The notes below the pieces were generated by a model that was given only the letters and a program-made list of their open reading frames with translations, was not told the DNA's origin and did not search any database. A stretch of DNA of 64,000 nucleotides from Candidatus Zemynaea palustris (GTDB lineage Bacteria > Vulcanimicrobiota > Vulcanimicrobiia > Vulcanimicrobiales > Vulcanimicrobiaceae), in the NCBI GenBank assembly GCA_003134695.1, contig PLCB01000006.1:161039-225038 (forward strand). The letters run 5' to 3'. A program made the translations under genes and the position numbers. This document shows, piece after piece, positions 44,481-54,097 of this stretch; the first letter of the stretch is position 1; each line of letters begins with the position of its first letter.

Positions 44481-45346
44481 TCGCCGGAACACCTCCCGCG
44501 CACGTCGCTCCTGCGGCGCACGGGCTGCCCGCCGCCTGCTCCGTGCTGGCGCCGGCGGTTGTGAGCCGTGCCCTCGGGCGTGACGTCCACGCGCTGAGCG
44601 CGGCGCTTCTCGGCGAGAGCGACGCCATGCGGACGGCGCACCTGGCGAACTGCGTCTACTCGTACGACCGCGCACCGTATCCCGTCGCACTGACGGTCAA
44701 CCTCACGCTGCCGACCGGCGACCGCCAGGACGGCCTCACGACCTTCCAAGTCGACAATCGCGGCGGCGGCATCGTCGCCGTGCGCGCTCGCCGCTTCGAC
44801 ATCGCGCTGTGGACGCCGGATTCTGCGGACCGTGCGCCGCTCGAACAACTAGCACGCGCTGCCCTCAGCGGCCGTCATCCCGATCCGCCGCGGGCGCCCG
44901 CGCGCTGGCCGGCGCGAAGCGGAGAGCGTTATGCCTGCGAGATGCTCTCGCCCGCGGTCGTGGCGGGGATCACCGGGATACCGGCTGGCGCCTCATCGAC
45001 CTCCGCCGGCGAATGCCAGTATGCGGCACTTGTCGCGCCGTATCGCGTCGTCGCGAACCTGACGATCGAACCGAAGCCGCCCGGCACCGCGTTCGCTCGC
45101 GAGCGAATCGACGAGTTGCGTGCCGCTTCGAATATCGACGTCCGCTCCGTGCCGAAACTTCCGTACGGTCATTTCATACGTCCGTTGCGTGGATCCGGCG
45201 CGTTGCTTTTGTTCGAGGCCGGGGCGCTGCTGGTTACCGTGACGACACTCGATAGCGCCGACCGCGCACAGTTGGAGCGTTTGGCGGACGCCGTCGCTGC
45301 GGCCGCCTCAACGCCTAACGGATCGCAAAGCTCACCGTCGCGGTGA
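44477..45346 (+). CDS. Two-repeat hypothetical protein, possibly exported
   Basis: 289 residues, GTG start coupled to mnmA. Two similar halves each begin with Cys: ACSVLAPAVVSRALGRDV and ACEMLSPAVVAGITGIPAG, followed by a second Cys (NCVYSY, ECQYAAL) and a strand VALTVNLTL / VVANLTIEP. This resembles a tandem duplication of a DUF3558-like domain. No convincing signal peptide at the given start. Confidence 0.65.
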   Translation: MIAGTPPAHVAPAAHGLPAACSVLAPAVVSRALGRDVHALSAALLGESDAMRTAHLANCVYSYDRAPYPVALTVNLTLPTGDRQDGLTTFQVDNRGGGIVAVRARRFDIALWTPDSADRAPLEQLARAALSGRHPDPPRAPARWPARSGERYACEMLSPAVVAGITGIPAGASSTSAGECQYAALVAPYRVVANLTIEPKPPGTAFARERIDELRAASNIDVRSVPKLPYGHFIRPLRGSGALLLFEAGALLVTVTTLDSADRAQLERLADAVAAAASTPNGSQSSPSR

Positions 45347-45420
45347 GCGAGAACACCACGTCGAAATTATCCAGCGCCTGCCGCCCTCGCAAGAAGGCGG
45401 CGTAGTCGGTCGACACTAAC

Positions 45421-46506
45421 CTAGCCCGCGGTGGCGAGCGCCATCTCGGGGCGAAGGTTCCAATACGTGTCGCGGATGACCGGACGGAAGCCCGCACCGA
45501 TGATCAGCTCCTCGAGTTGTTTACGCGTCGCTTCGTTGGTCGAGCCCGCGTCGTGGACGACACGCTCTTCGAGAATCGTTCCGCCCATGTCGTCGCAGCC
45601 GTAGAGCAACGCCAGTTGCCCCATTTTCAGGCCCGGCGTCAACCACGAAGCCTGGAGGTGCGGCACGTTGTCGAGATAGAGTCGCGAAATCGCGAGCACT
45701 CGCAGGTACTCGAGTCCCGTCGACTCCCTGCCCTTGAGCGGCGTCTTGAACGGCACGTAATACCACGGAATGAACGCGGTAAAGCCGTGCGTTTCGTCCT
45801 GGAGCCTGCGCACGGCATCGAGGTGCGCGATGCGTTCGGCGTGCGTCTCGATCGATCCGAACATCATCGTCGCGGTCGTCGGCATGCCCAGGGACTGCGC
45901 TTCACGCATGACGCCGAGCCACTGCTCGGGCTTCACCTTGCGCGCGCTGATGCGCTTGCGCACGCGCTCGACCAAGATTTCGGCACCGGCGCCCGGCAGC
46001 GACTTCATTCCGGCGGCGCGCAGGCGCCTGAGAATCTCGAGCGTGGTCGTCTCTTCGACCGTCGCCAGACCGACGATCTCCGACACCGACAGCGAGTGAA
46101 GGTCGATCGACGGAAATTCCAGCGCGACGCGGCGGAACAGCCGCTCGAACCACTCGAGTCGCAGCGCGGGATTCACGCCGCCTTGAATCATAATCTGTGT
46201 CGCACCTTGGTCGGCCGCCCACTTGACGCGCGACACGACGTCGTCGTGCGACATCGTGTAGCCTTCGCCGTGGCGCTCGGGCCGGAAGAACGCGCAGAAC
46301 GTGCAGTGGACGTTACAGACGTTGGTGTAGTTGATCGTCGTGTCGATGACGTACGTTACGTCGTCGGTTGGGAAGAGCGACATGCGGCGCGCGTGCGCCG
46401 CCGCGCCCAGTTCGTGCAGCGGCGCCTCTTCGTAGAGCCGGACGCCTTCATCGAACGAAAGCCGGGCGCCGCCGGCAGCCCGCTCGAGCAGATCAGTGAT
46501 GGACAA
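45421..46506 (-). CDS. mqnC: Cyclic dehypoxanthinyl futalosine synthase MqnC
   Basis: Start taken as the TTG at 46506, after GGAGGCGTTCG and 14 bases inside the end of mqnA; 361 residues. Radical SAM cluster CNVHCTFCAFFR, then MIQGGVNPALRLEWFERLFR, LPGAGAEILV and TATMMFGSIE. Catalyses the cyclisation step of the futalosine menaquinone route. Confidence 0.95.
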   Translation of the reverse strand: MSITDLLERAAGGARLSFDEGVRLYEEAPLHELGAAAHARRMSLFPTDDVTYVIDTTINYTNVCNVHCTFCAFFRPERHGEGYTMSHDDVVSRVKWAADQGATQIMIQGGVNPALRLEWFERLFRRVALEFPSIDLHSLSVSEIVGLATVEETTTLEILRRLRAAGMKSLPGAGAEILVERVRKRISARKVKPEQWLGVMREAQSLGMPTTATMMFGSIETHAERIAHLDAVRRLQDETHGFTAFIPWYYVPFKTPLKGRESTGLEYLRVLAISRLYLDNVPHLQASWLTPGLKMGQLALLYGCDDMGGTILEERVVHDAGSTNEATRKQLEELIIGAGFRPVIRDTYWNLRPEMALATAG

Positions 46507-47323
46507 CGAACGCCTCCGGCTCGACCGGTGGAATCCCGGCGATCGCACCCAGCGATCGAAGCTCTTCGAAGAAGCGCCGCAAACCAGCGCGCGCCGGCGC
46601 GTCGAACGAAAAATTGAGCGTCGCATAATACGACGCATAGAAGCCCGCCGGACGCGCGTGCACGGCCTGAGCGGCGGCAAGGACGCGCTCGGGGTTGGCG
46701 ACGCCCCAGCGCTGCGCCTCGCACAGCGCGTCGAGCGCGTGCTGGACCTCGTCGCGATCGGACGCAAGCACATCGCGCCGCACGGCCCAAACGGCGTAGA
46801 CCATGTCGCAGCCGGTCCAGTCATGCCAGTGCCTGCCGAGATCGTGGACGTGCGCCGGCGTGAAGGTCTGTTGCGCATCGATCGCCCGGTCGCCGATCAG
46901 CAGCGCCGGGCGGCCGGCGGCGGCTTCCGCGAACGGATCGTCGCTCGCGACGAAATTCGCTCGCACGCCGTAGCGCAGTTCGAGCAACACTCGGAGCAGC
47001 GCGCGTCCGCTGGCCGATTCGCGCGTCACCGCAATCGTCGCACCGTCGAGCTCGGCGAGGGGAAGACGGCTGACGCAGACGACCGACCAAACGTCGCGGC
47101 GCGAGCCGATGCAGAGTTCGGGCAAGAGCGCAAAAACGTCGGGATGTTCGCCGTACGCGACCGCGCTGATCGGGCTAAGATCGAGTTTTCCGGCGAGCAG
47201 CATCGCATTGAGGTTCGAGGGCACGTCGGCGACGAGCGCGCCCGGAAAACGCACGGCGCCTTCATCGAACGCGGTATAGACCGGAAGGTCGTTGGTGTAG
47301 ACGATTCGGCCTGAACGCAACAT
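46493..47323 (-). CDS. mqnA: Chorismate dehydratase MqnA
   Basis: 276 residues. Periplasmic-binding-like fold with IVYTNDLPVYTAF, VADVPSNLNAMLLAGKLDLS, PISAVAYGEH and LLIGDRAI. Makes 3-enolpyruvyl-benzoate from chorismate, the first futalosine-route step. Three bases after mqnE and overlapping mqnC. Confidence 0.95.
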   Translation of the reverse strand: MLRSGRIVYTNDLPVYTAFDEGAVRFPGALVADVPSNLNAMLLAGKLDLSPISAVAYGEHPDVFALLPELCIGSRRDVWSVVCVSRLPLAELDGATIAVTRESASGRALLRVLLELRYGVRANFVASDDPFAEAAAGRPALLIGDRAIDAQQTFTPAHVHDLGRHWHDWTGCDMVYAVWAVRRDVLASDRDEVQHALDALCEAQRWGVANPERVLAAAQAVHARPAGFYASYYATLNFSFDAPARAGLRRFFEELRSLGAIAGIPPVEPEAFVVHH

Positions 47324-47326
47324 CGG

Positions 47327-48469
47327 TTAGGGCGCGGCGGCCCCGACCGCTTCGCGGACGCCGGGCGACCAGTCGTACGCGAATTCGTCGTACGTCGTGT
47401 TGCGGCGCACCGGAAGGTAGCCGGCTTCCTCGATCAAGCGCCGGAATTCACGATCGTCGACGTACTGTCCCGACTGGGTCCCGGCGCTGTGATAGATGCG
47501 CTCCTCATCGGTCGAGCCGTGCGTCCCGTCCATATCGTCGGCGCCGAAGTGCAACGCGACCTGGCAGACCTTGAGGCCCTGAATCATCCAGTAGGCTTTG
47601 ATGTGATCGAAGTTGTTGAGGACCAGCCGCGCCGTCGCGAACATTCGGATGTCGTCGAGGCCGGTCGTCCAACCGCAGTCGTTGAGTTCGTTGCCGTCGG
47701 GGTGGAACGCGAGCGGGATGAAGGCGTTATAGCCGGGCGACCGCTCTTGCGATTCACGCAGCATGATCAGGTGCTCGGCGCGCTCCTCCGGCGTCTCGAC
47801 CGTCCCGTAGAGCATCGTCGCATTCGAGGCGATTCCGACGCGGTGGGCGATCTCGTGGATCGCGAGCCAGTTCTCGGCGTTGACCTTGTTCGGACAGACC
47901 AGCTTCCGGAAGCGCTCGCTGAAGACTTCGGCGCCGCCGCCGTTGATGTTGTCCAATCCGGCGCTGCGCAGCTCGCGCAAGACTTCTTCGAAGCCGAGCC
48001 GGTGCCGGCGCGCGAGATACTCGATCTCCGCCGCGGTGAACAGCGAGAGTTGCACGTGCGGGACGGCACCCTTGAAGCGCCGCATCACCGGCAACCAGTA
48101 GTCGAGTGAGAGCTGCCGCGGATCGTGACCGCCGACGATGTGCAGCTGATTGAAGTTCGTGCCGGTTTCGAAGGCCTTCGCCATCACTTCATCGGCCGAC
48201 ATGCGCACCGCGCCCTCTTCCTTTTCGGCACGCGCGAACGAGCAGAACTTGCAGCCCGCGTAACAGACGTTGGTCGAGTTGATGTAGCGGTTGAGAACGT
48301 AGAAGACTTTGCGTCCGCTCTTTCGTTCTTTGGCCCGCTTCGCGAGCCGCCCGAGCGTGTGCAGGTCGCGGGTGCGCAGCAAAGCGACCCCGTCTTCCTT
48401 AGATAAGGGGATCCCCTCGTCGAGCTTGTTCTCGATCGGGCGCAGCGCTGGATCGATAATCGTCGCCAT
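47327..48469 (-). CDS. mqnE: Aminodeoxyfutalosine synthase MqnE
   Basis: 380 residues. Radical SAM cluster CYAGCKFCSFAR, LHIVGGHDPRQLSLDYWL, GGGAEVFSERFRK and ATMLYGTVET. Joins the MqnA product to SAM. MqnE, MqnA and MqnC stand together; mqnB and mqnD are not in the window. Confidence 0.96.
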   Translation of the reverse strand: MATIIDPALRPIENKLDEGIPLSKEDGVALLRTRDLHTLGRLAKRAKERKSGRKVFYVLNRYINSTNVCYAGCKFCSFARAEKEEGAVRMSADEVMAKAFETGTNFNQLHIVGGHDPRQLSLDYWLPVMRRFKGAVPHVQLSLFTAAEIEYLARRHRLGFEEVLRELRSAGLDNINGGGAEVFSERFRKLVCPNKVNAENWLAIHEIAHRVGIASNATMLYGTVETPEERAEHLIMLRESQERSPGYNAFIPLAFHPDGNELNDCGWTTGLDDIRMFATARLVLNNFDHIKAYWMIQGLKVCQVALHFGADDMDGTHGSTDEERIYHSAGTQSGQYVDDREFRRLIEEAGYLPVRRNTTYDEFAYDWSPGVREAVGAAAP

Positions 48470-48516
48470 TACGGACGTCCTAGGTTCGCTTCACGAGCGG
48501 CGAGCCCCCACGCGAC

Positions 48517-49134
48517 TTAGGTCGCAGCCTCTTGCCGTCCGGCCAGCCGGTCGATCGCGCTCATTCCGAGCAGCAGCCAGATCGCGCCCAAGAGATAACC
48601 GCCCAGGAGGTCGGTTGGGTAGTGCGCGCCGAGCGCCAAGCGCGACCAGCCGATGGCGATGACCCAGCAAGCGAGCAAGGCGATCAGCGCGGTACGCCAC
48701 GGCGCCGGCGGAAACGATCGCCACAGCAGGTAGGCCCACAAACCGTAGAACACGAGCGACAGCGTCGCGTGGCCGCTCGAATACGCGAACGAGGTCTCGT
48801 GCAGCCCGTACCAATGCTCCGGTCGCGCGCGCCGAAAAAGTTCTTTGAAGAGATCGCTCGAGAACCACGCGCACAAGAACGTCCCGACCATCGCGAGCGT
48901 GCTCGGAAACCAACCGCGGCGCAGGACGCCGACCAAAAGCGTCAGTGCGCACAAGATCGCGTAGACGACAAATGCCCCGGAAGTGGTGAAGAACAGCGCG
49001 AGGCCGACGCTATGACCCGCAAAGAGTTGCCCGCCCCGATCGAGTTCGGCGATCGGGAAGCGCGTGACCGTGAGGCCGAGCGCGAGGTACGCGAGGAGCA
49101 ATAAGACCACGGCCAATAACCGGCGCATAAGCAT
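48517..49134 (-). CDS. PAP2-family phosphatase
   Basis: 205 residues, about six membrane helices. The three PAP2 motifs are present: KELFRRARP, YSSGHATLS, and SRLALGAHYPTD. Likely a lipid phosphatase such as undecaprenyl-pyrophosphate or phosphatidic-acid phosphatase. Upstream of mqnE by about 50 bases. Confidence 0.92.
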   Translation of the reverse strand: MLMRRLLAVVLLLLAYLALGLTVTRFPIAELDRGGQLFAGHSVGLALFFTTSGAFVVYAILCALTLLVGVLRRGWFPSTLAMVGTFLCAWFSSDLFKELFRRARPEHWYGLHETSFAYSSGHATLSLVFYGLWAYLLWRSFPPAPWRTALIALLACWVIAIGWSRLALGAHYPTDLLGGYLLGAIWLLLGMSAIDRLAGRQEAAT

Positions 49135-49173
49135 GACGCCGGTCGCTATGGCGCCTCGACCACAGCTTCCTTG

Positions 49174-49824
49174 TCAGCGGTTACGTTCGGCATCGAAAGC
49201 GGCGAGAGCGCGCGTCGCGTACTCGCGAACGAGCTGCGCCTCGCTGTAATACTTGTCGGCGTCTTCCTTCGCTTTCACGCCCATCGCTACGTGGACGTTC
49301 TGGAGACCGTTGCTCGTGCCGGCTTGGGCCGGGCTGCGCACGCTGGAACCGTTGTTGGACTGAACGGTGTACGCCGGATCGAATTTGAGGGACTTCTGCG
49401 GCACGTCGGCCGCCCGCTCCAGCGCGAGACGGAAATGTGCCCGCGCGTCATCGCTGCGGAACATCTCGGCTTCGTAGGCGGCGGCGACGAGATACGCTTG
49501 CGAAGCCCTCAGATTGGCCAGGCCGTCGGCGCTATCGGCGCGCCCGCGATCGATTTGCTCGGCCAAATGGAGTGCGGCTCCGACGATCGCCGCCCGCGCG
49601 GTACCGGTGGGGTTCTCGGTCATCCGTTGCAACAAGCAACTCTCGCTCGTAATCGGCTCGCCGCACTTGTAGAGCGAATGCCAAACCGGCAGCAGCGAGA
49701 AGTCGACGTCTGCCAGCGCTTGCGTCGCGCGGTCGGCCAACCGCAGGTTCCGGTTTTCGGCCCCGGCACCGGAAGTTTCGAGGACGAAGAGCAGGGCACA
49801 GAACGCGCCGGCCCACGCACGCAT
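49174..49824 (-). CDS. Exported helical hypothetical protein
   Basis: 216 residues, signal peptide at 1-22, then alpha-helical sequence with one close Cys pair (YKCGEPITSESCLL) and TPR-like helices (AAYEAEMFRSDDARAHFRLA). Lies 24 bases after ftsK. No family recognised. Confidence 0.65.
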   Translation of the reverse strand: MRAWAGAFCALLFVLETSGAGAENRNLRLADRATQALADVDFSLLPVWHSLYKCGEPITSESCLLQRMTENPTGTARAAIVGAALHLAEQIDRGRADSADGLANLRASQAYLVAAAYEAEMFRSDDARAHFRLALERAADVPQKSLKFDPAYTVQSNNGSSVRSPAQAGTSNGLQNVHVAMGVKAKEDADKYYSEAQLVREYATRALAAFDAERNR

Positions 49825-49848
49825 AGCTGAGGCTACGCTCCGGCCTCG

Positions 49849-52143
49849 CTAGGCACCTTGGGCGAAGAGGTCGGTCTGCTCGTCGCGTCCGAAGCGCGAG
49901 GCGATGCGCTCGAGCTCGCCGAGACTGACATTGATGCGGCGCGGCTTGGTCCCTTCGTGCGGGCCGACGACTCCGAAGTCCTCGAGCTGCTTCATCAAGC
50001 GAACCGCGCGCGGATGCCCGATCGAAAACTGTGACTGGAGTTGCGCGGTCGACGCGTAGTTGGTCTCGATGATGAAGCGCGCGGCGTCATAGGCGAGCGG
50101 GTCGACGGCACGGCCCTTCTCGTCGTCCTCGATCGGCAAGAGGTCGACGTCGAGCAGGTTATCCGGCCGGCCCTGCGCTGCCCAGAACGCGACCAGTCGC
50201 GAGATCTCGCCGCCGGTGATGAGCGCGCCCTGCGCGCGGACCGGTTTCGGCGCGTCGATGGGCAGATAGAGCATGTCGCCGCGCCCGAGCAGGCGTTCGG
50301 CGCCGACCATGTCGAGGATGGTGCGCGAGTCGACTTGCGAGCTCACGGCGAAAGAAAGTCGCGACGGAATGTTGGCTTTGATGATTCCGGTGATGACGTC
50401 GACCGAAGGGCGCTGCGTCGCGACGACGAGGTGAATCCCGGTCGCGCGCGCGAGCTGCGCGAGCCGGCAAATCGTGATCTCAACCTTCGCCGGCGCGACC
50501 ATCATCAGGTCCGCCAACTCGTCGATGAAGATCGCGACGTACGGTAATTTCTCGTCGGGATACTTGGTGTTGTACTCCTCGATCTTGCGGACGCCGGCCT
50601 TCGCGAAGCGCTCGTAGCGCGAGTCCATCTCTTTGGTCATCTCGAACAGCGCGCCGGCCGCCAGCCGCGCGTCGGTGATGACCTCTTTGATCAGGTGCGG
50701 GATGCCGTTGTACACCGCCAATTCGACGCGCTTGGGGTCGATCATGAGCAGTTGAACCTGATCCGGCGTCGCCGAAACCAAGAGCGAAGCGATCATGCAG
50801 TTGAGGCAGACGCTCTTGCCCGCGCCGGTCGCGCCCGCGACCAAGAGATGCGGCATCTTGCCGAGATCGCCGAAGACCGGACGGCCCGTGATGTCTTTAC
50901 CGAGCGCGACGTTGAGCGGTGGGATCTGCCCGCGGGACGGCAGCGCTTGCAAGATCTCGGCGATCGAAACGGTGGAGACGTGCGCGTTCGGGACCTCGAT
51001 GCCGACGGCGGACTTTCCTGGAATCGGCGCCTCGATGCGAACCGAGGTCGCCGCGAGCGCGAGCGCGATGTCGTCGGCGAGCGAGGAGATGCGCGAGATC
51101 TTCACGCCGCGCTCGGGGCGAAGCTCGTAGCGCGTGACCGCCGGCCCGCGCTCGATGTGCGTAACCTTCGCGCCGACGCCGAACGAGGCGAGCGTATCTT
51201 CGAGCAAGCCGGAACGCTGCGATTCGTCGACGATCTGCGCCTGCGGCGGATCGAAGATCGCGAGGTCGGGGAGACGATATGGGCGCCGCCCCGCCTCCGT
51301 CGACGAGACGAACGGCGTTACCACGGGCTGGTATTCGCCGACGACGATACCACTTTGAGGTTCCGGTTCGACGTCGTCTTCTTCGTCGAGCTCCTCGTCG
51401 AACTCGTCGTCTTCGAGATCGTCGTCGAGCTCTTCGTCCTCTTCTTCGGTTTCGTCGGGGCCTTCACGATCGAGCGGCTCTTCGCGCTCGGCGGGTTTGC
51501 GCGTCTCGCCGGGTTGCACCGGAACCAGAGCCGTCGCGCTCGAGGCGGCGGCTTTGCGCGCGCCGAGCCGCAGCGGCAATTCGAAGGCCTCGCGCAATGT
51601 TTGCGGCCCAGGTTTCGCGCTCGCCGCCGCGGCCGGCTTGCCCTTCGGGCGCGCGAACAGCGCGCGCAAGCGATGTCCGTTCGCGATGCACCATCCGATC
51701 ACGCGCTTGACGGAGACGTTGGTGATCCAGACCGTTACGACCAAGGCGATGACCACGAGCGCGACGCGTTCTCCACTCGGCCCGAGCAGGGAGCGCAAAA
51801 GACGCGCCAGCCCCGCGCCCACGGCGCCGCCCGACCGATCGTACGCCGCGTCGAGAACGACGAAGTAGAGAAGCGAAGCGCCTCCGAATTTCGCGATCAG
51901 CCGCGGGACGTTGATTTCCAGAAAGACGATTCCGCCCAGCAGCGCGACGACCAAGGGAACCAGCCACGACGCCGCGCCGAATGCAAGCGTCAACCAGCGA
52001 GCCAACCGCTCGCCGAGGGCGCCGGAATGTTCGGGCGCTCCGATCGCAAGTCCCAAATAAAGCGCCGCGCCGAACGCTGCGATTCCGGCGATCTCCAAGT
52101 TGAGCCGCATCGTCGCGCGTGCCTTGCGGCGTACGCGTGCCAT
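49849..52143 (-). CDS. ftsK: DNA translocase FtsK/SpoIIIE
   Basis: 764 residues. Four N-terminal membrane helices, a linker with a very acidic stretch (about 220-265, runs of Glu/Asp), then the FtsK motor: Walker A GATGAGKSVCLN at about 437, Walker B YVAIFIDELADLMM, and ATQRPSVDVITGIIKANIPS. The C-terminal gamma winged helix (STAQLQSQFSIGHPRAVRLM) reads KOPS-type sites. Pumps DNA at division. Confidence 0.97.
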   Translation of the reverse strand: MARVRRKARATMRLNLEIAGIAAFGAALYLGLAIGAPEHSGALGERLARWLTLAFGAASWLVPLVVALLGGIVFLEINVPRLIAKFGGASLLYFVVLDAAYDRSGGAVGAGLARLLRSLLGPSGERVALVVIALVVTVWITNVSVKRVIGWCIANGHRLRALFARPKGKPAAAASAKPGPQTLREAFELPLRLGARKAAASSATALVPVQPGETRKPAEREEPLDREGPDETEEEDEELDDDLEDDEFDEELDEEDDVEPEPQSGIVVGEYQPVVTPFVSSTEAGRRPYRLPDLAIFDPPQAQIVDESQRSGLLEDTLASFGVGAKVTHIERGPAVTRYELRPERGVKISRISSLADDIALALAATSVRIEAPIPGKSAVGIEVPNAHVSTVSIAEILQALPSRGQIPPLNVALGKDITGRPVFGDLGKMPHLLVAGATGAGKSVCLNCMIASLLVSATPDQVQLLMIDPKRVELAVYNGIPHLIKEVITDARLAAGALFEMTKEMDSRYERFAKAGVRKIEEYNTKYPDEKLPYVAIFIDELADLMMVAPAKVEITICRLAQLARATGIHLVVATQRPSVDVITGIIKANIPSRLSFAVSSQVDSRTILDMVGAERLLGRGDMLYLPIDAPKPVRAQGALITGGEISRLVAFWAAQGRPDNLLDVDLLPIEDDEKGRAVDPLAYDAARFIIETNYASTAQLQSQFSIGHPRAVRLMKQLEDFGVVGPHEGTKPRRINVSLGELERIASRFGRDEQTDLFAQGA

Positions 52144-52201
52144 TAGATGAAGACCTTAGGTGGGAGCAGGTCGCACACCTGTTCGCGCTAACACCTTTGC
52201 G

Positions 52202-52945
52202 ATGCCAACGCCGACGATCGTCGTGCTCGCCGCCATCGCGCTGCTCGCGACGGCGCAGCCACCGAGCCCAACACCCGTGCCCACCGAGCCGCCGCTGCGC
52301 GAAATCGGGCGGGTCCATGTGACGACGCCGCTTTGCAAGACGCTCGCGACGCACGCCGTCGTCGCCGCCAACCTCGCGCTCGAGGACGATCGCAAGATCA
52401 CGTTCACGCTCGGTACGTTGCGCGGCGTCGACCTCGACAAGAACATCATCGCCAAGAACCGCGGCACCGATCAAATTCGGCGCGAATACGCCGCGCTTCG
52501 CGCCGGCGCCGTTCAAGGCGAGGCCGAGATGAAGAAGTTTCGCGAGGCGCTCAAAGAGGTGACCAACGACGAACAGCGCGCGGCGCTCGAAAAGTTCGCC
52601 GACGCGCTCGACGGCGCGCTCTACCGGCAGAAGAAACTCGCCGAGGACTTGGGCCGCTACCTCGCGTGGCTCGACGCGCAGGAGCCGCTGACCGATCAAG
52701 AACGCGCGGATATCGAGAGGTCACTTTTGGCGGGCCTCAACCCGGCATCGCCGAGCCCATTCGGACGCACGCCGTCTCAACCCCAGACGATTCAAAATCC
52801 ATTCGGAAATTTCGCGCTCATCCCAGAGACGCTCAGCCATTCCGCCAAGCGCGCCGCCGATGAGCTCGATACGCGGGCGACGCTGATCTATCGCGACGAA
52901 GACGCCGCCGCCGACCGCATCGACACCGCCTTCAAAGGCTGCTAG
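52202..52945 (+). CDS. Exported hypothetical protein with coiled-coil segment
   Basis: Start ATG at 52202 before a signal peptide (IVVLAAIALLATA). 247 residues: Pro-rich linker, then VTTPLCKTLATHAVVAANLA and a long charged helical region (EAEMKKFREALKEVTNDEQR) that probably forms a coiled coil. No family recognised. Divergent from ftsK. Confidence 0.65.
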   Translation: MPTPTIVVLAAIALLATAQPPSPTPVPTEPPLREIGRVHVTTPLCKTLATHAVVAANLALEDDRKITFTLGTLRGVDLDKNIIAKNRGTDQIRREYAALRAGAVQGEAEMKKFREALKEVTNDEQRAALEKFADALDGALYRQKKLAEDLGRYLAWLDAQEPLTDQERADIERSLLAGLNPASPSPFGRTPSQPQTIQNPFGNFALIPETLSHSAKRAADELDTRATLIYRDEDAAADRIDTAFKGC

Positions 52946-52946
52946 C

Positions 52947-52990
52947 AGCCCTTTGACTCCGCTCGCTGGCGCTCGCTTCGCTCAGGGTGA
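52947..52990. repeat. Hairpin-prone dispersed-type repeat
   Basis: CTTTGACTCCGCTCGCTGGC then GCTCGCTTCGCTCAGGGTGA; CGCTCGC arms repeat and can fold. It sits in the convergent gap between the genes at 52945 and 53085, where a terminator would be expected. Confidence 0.4.
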
Positions 52991-53084
52991 CAAAACAGGA
53001 TGAGCGCCGCCCGTCCGGAGGCGACGCCCATACGAGCGCAGCGTACAGCCTCTTCCTTAGAGAGGGCTGGGCGGAAGCTGGGAG

Positions 53085-54002
53085 TCACGCGCCATGTGAA
53101 ACGGGGTCGAGCGCGTCGCGCAGGCCGTCGCCGAGGAGGTTGAATCCGAGAACGAGCGCGGTGATCGAGAGCCCCGGGAAGATCAGGGCCCAGGGCGCCG
53201 AGAGCCAGTAGTCGCGGGCGTCGTTGAGCATCGCCCCCCACTCCGGGGCGGGCGGCCGCGCACCCAAGCCGAGGTAGGATAGGCCAGCAGCCTCGAGTTC
53301 CGCCGTCGCGATGCCGAGTGTCGCCTGGACCAGCAGCGGAGCCAAAATGTTCGGCAGGATGTGGCGCGCGAGGATCGCCCACACAGGGCTACCGAGAGCC
53401 CGTGCCGCTTCGACGAACTCGAGCTCCTTGACCGCAAGAACCGAGGAGCGGGCCAGCCTCGCGTACTGCGGGATGTAGACGATGCCGACCGCCAGCATCA
53501 GGTTGTTGATGCTGGGACCGAGGATCGTCGTGATTCCGATAGCCAGAATGATCGAGGGGAAGGCCAGCATCAGGTCCATAGCGCCCATGAGCGCGTTCTC
53601 GACTCGTCCTCGCACGTAGCCCGCAACGAGGCCGATCAGGGTGCCGGCGGTGATCGCTAGGCCGACGGCGACGAAGCCGATTCGGATCGAGATCCGAGCT
53701 CCAAAGAGGATGCGGGCGAAAATGTCGCGTCCCAGCGCGTCGGTGCCCATGAAGTGGGCCGGGCTCGGGGGGGCCTTCGAGCGAGCCAGGTTCTGCGCCA
53801 GCGGGTCGACGTGGGCCAGGAGCGGAGCGAACACCGCGGCGAGAACGATCAAGATGACGACCGCCGCCCCGATCAACGCCCCGGGCGTGCGCCGAAGCCG
53901 GCGCCAGGTGTCCTCGACGAACGAGCGGCTCGCCAGGGCCTCCGGCTCCAGAGGGGGTTCGGGGAGGCCCGGCCCCGGTTGAGAGGCCTCAAAAATGCTC
54001 AC
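53085..54002 (-). CDS. DppC-type ABC transporter permease
   Basis: GTG start at 54002; 305 residues. N-terminal helix, then six helices of the oligopeptide/dipeptide permease type: PAHFMGTDALGRDIFARILF, and the EAA loop EAARALGSPVWAILARHILP. The partner DppB permease, ATPases and binding protein are not beside it, so it works with subunits encoded elsewhere or is an orphan. Confidence 0.93.
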   Translation of the reverse strand: MSIFEASQPGPGLPEPPLEPEALASRSFVEDTWRRLRRTPGALIGAAVVILIVLAAVFAPLLAHVDPLAQNLARSKAPPSPAHFMGTDALGRDIFARILFGARISIRIGFVAVGLAITAGTLIGLVAGYVRGRVENALMGAMDLMLAFPSIILAIGITTILGPSINNLMLAVGIVYIPQYARLARSSVLAVKELEFVEAARALGSPVWAILARHILPNILAPLLVQATLGIATAELEAAGLSYLGLGARPPAPEWGAMLNDARDYWLSAPWALIFPGLSITALVLGFNLLGDGLRDALDPVSHGA

Positions 54003-54097
54003 GCGGGTTGAGAGTTCTCAAAGCAAGGATTTAATCCGCGCTTAACGGATATGAGGCGCATAACCCCCAGGGTCATAGCGCACACGAGGAGATTCGA

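Noticed and set aside
45315-45420. Minus-strand tail reading FDVVFSLTATVSFAIR before a stop
   Set aside because: Looks like a barrel end strand but is only 35 residues and overlaps the end of the gene at 44477; too short to support.
50695-52146. Long open frame (483 codons) opposite ftsK, and similar ones opposite secA (34156-35466, 35533-36828), RNase J (61979-63451), mqnC (45517-46617) and the amidase (59082-61154)
   Set aside because: GC-rich genes commonly leave the reverse frame open; translations are Arg/Asp-rich, with no domain, signal or ribosome site.
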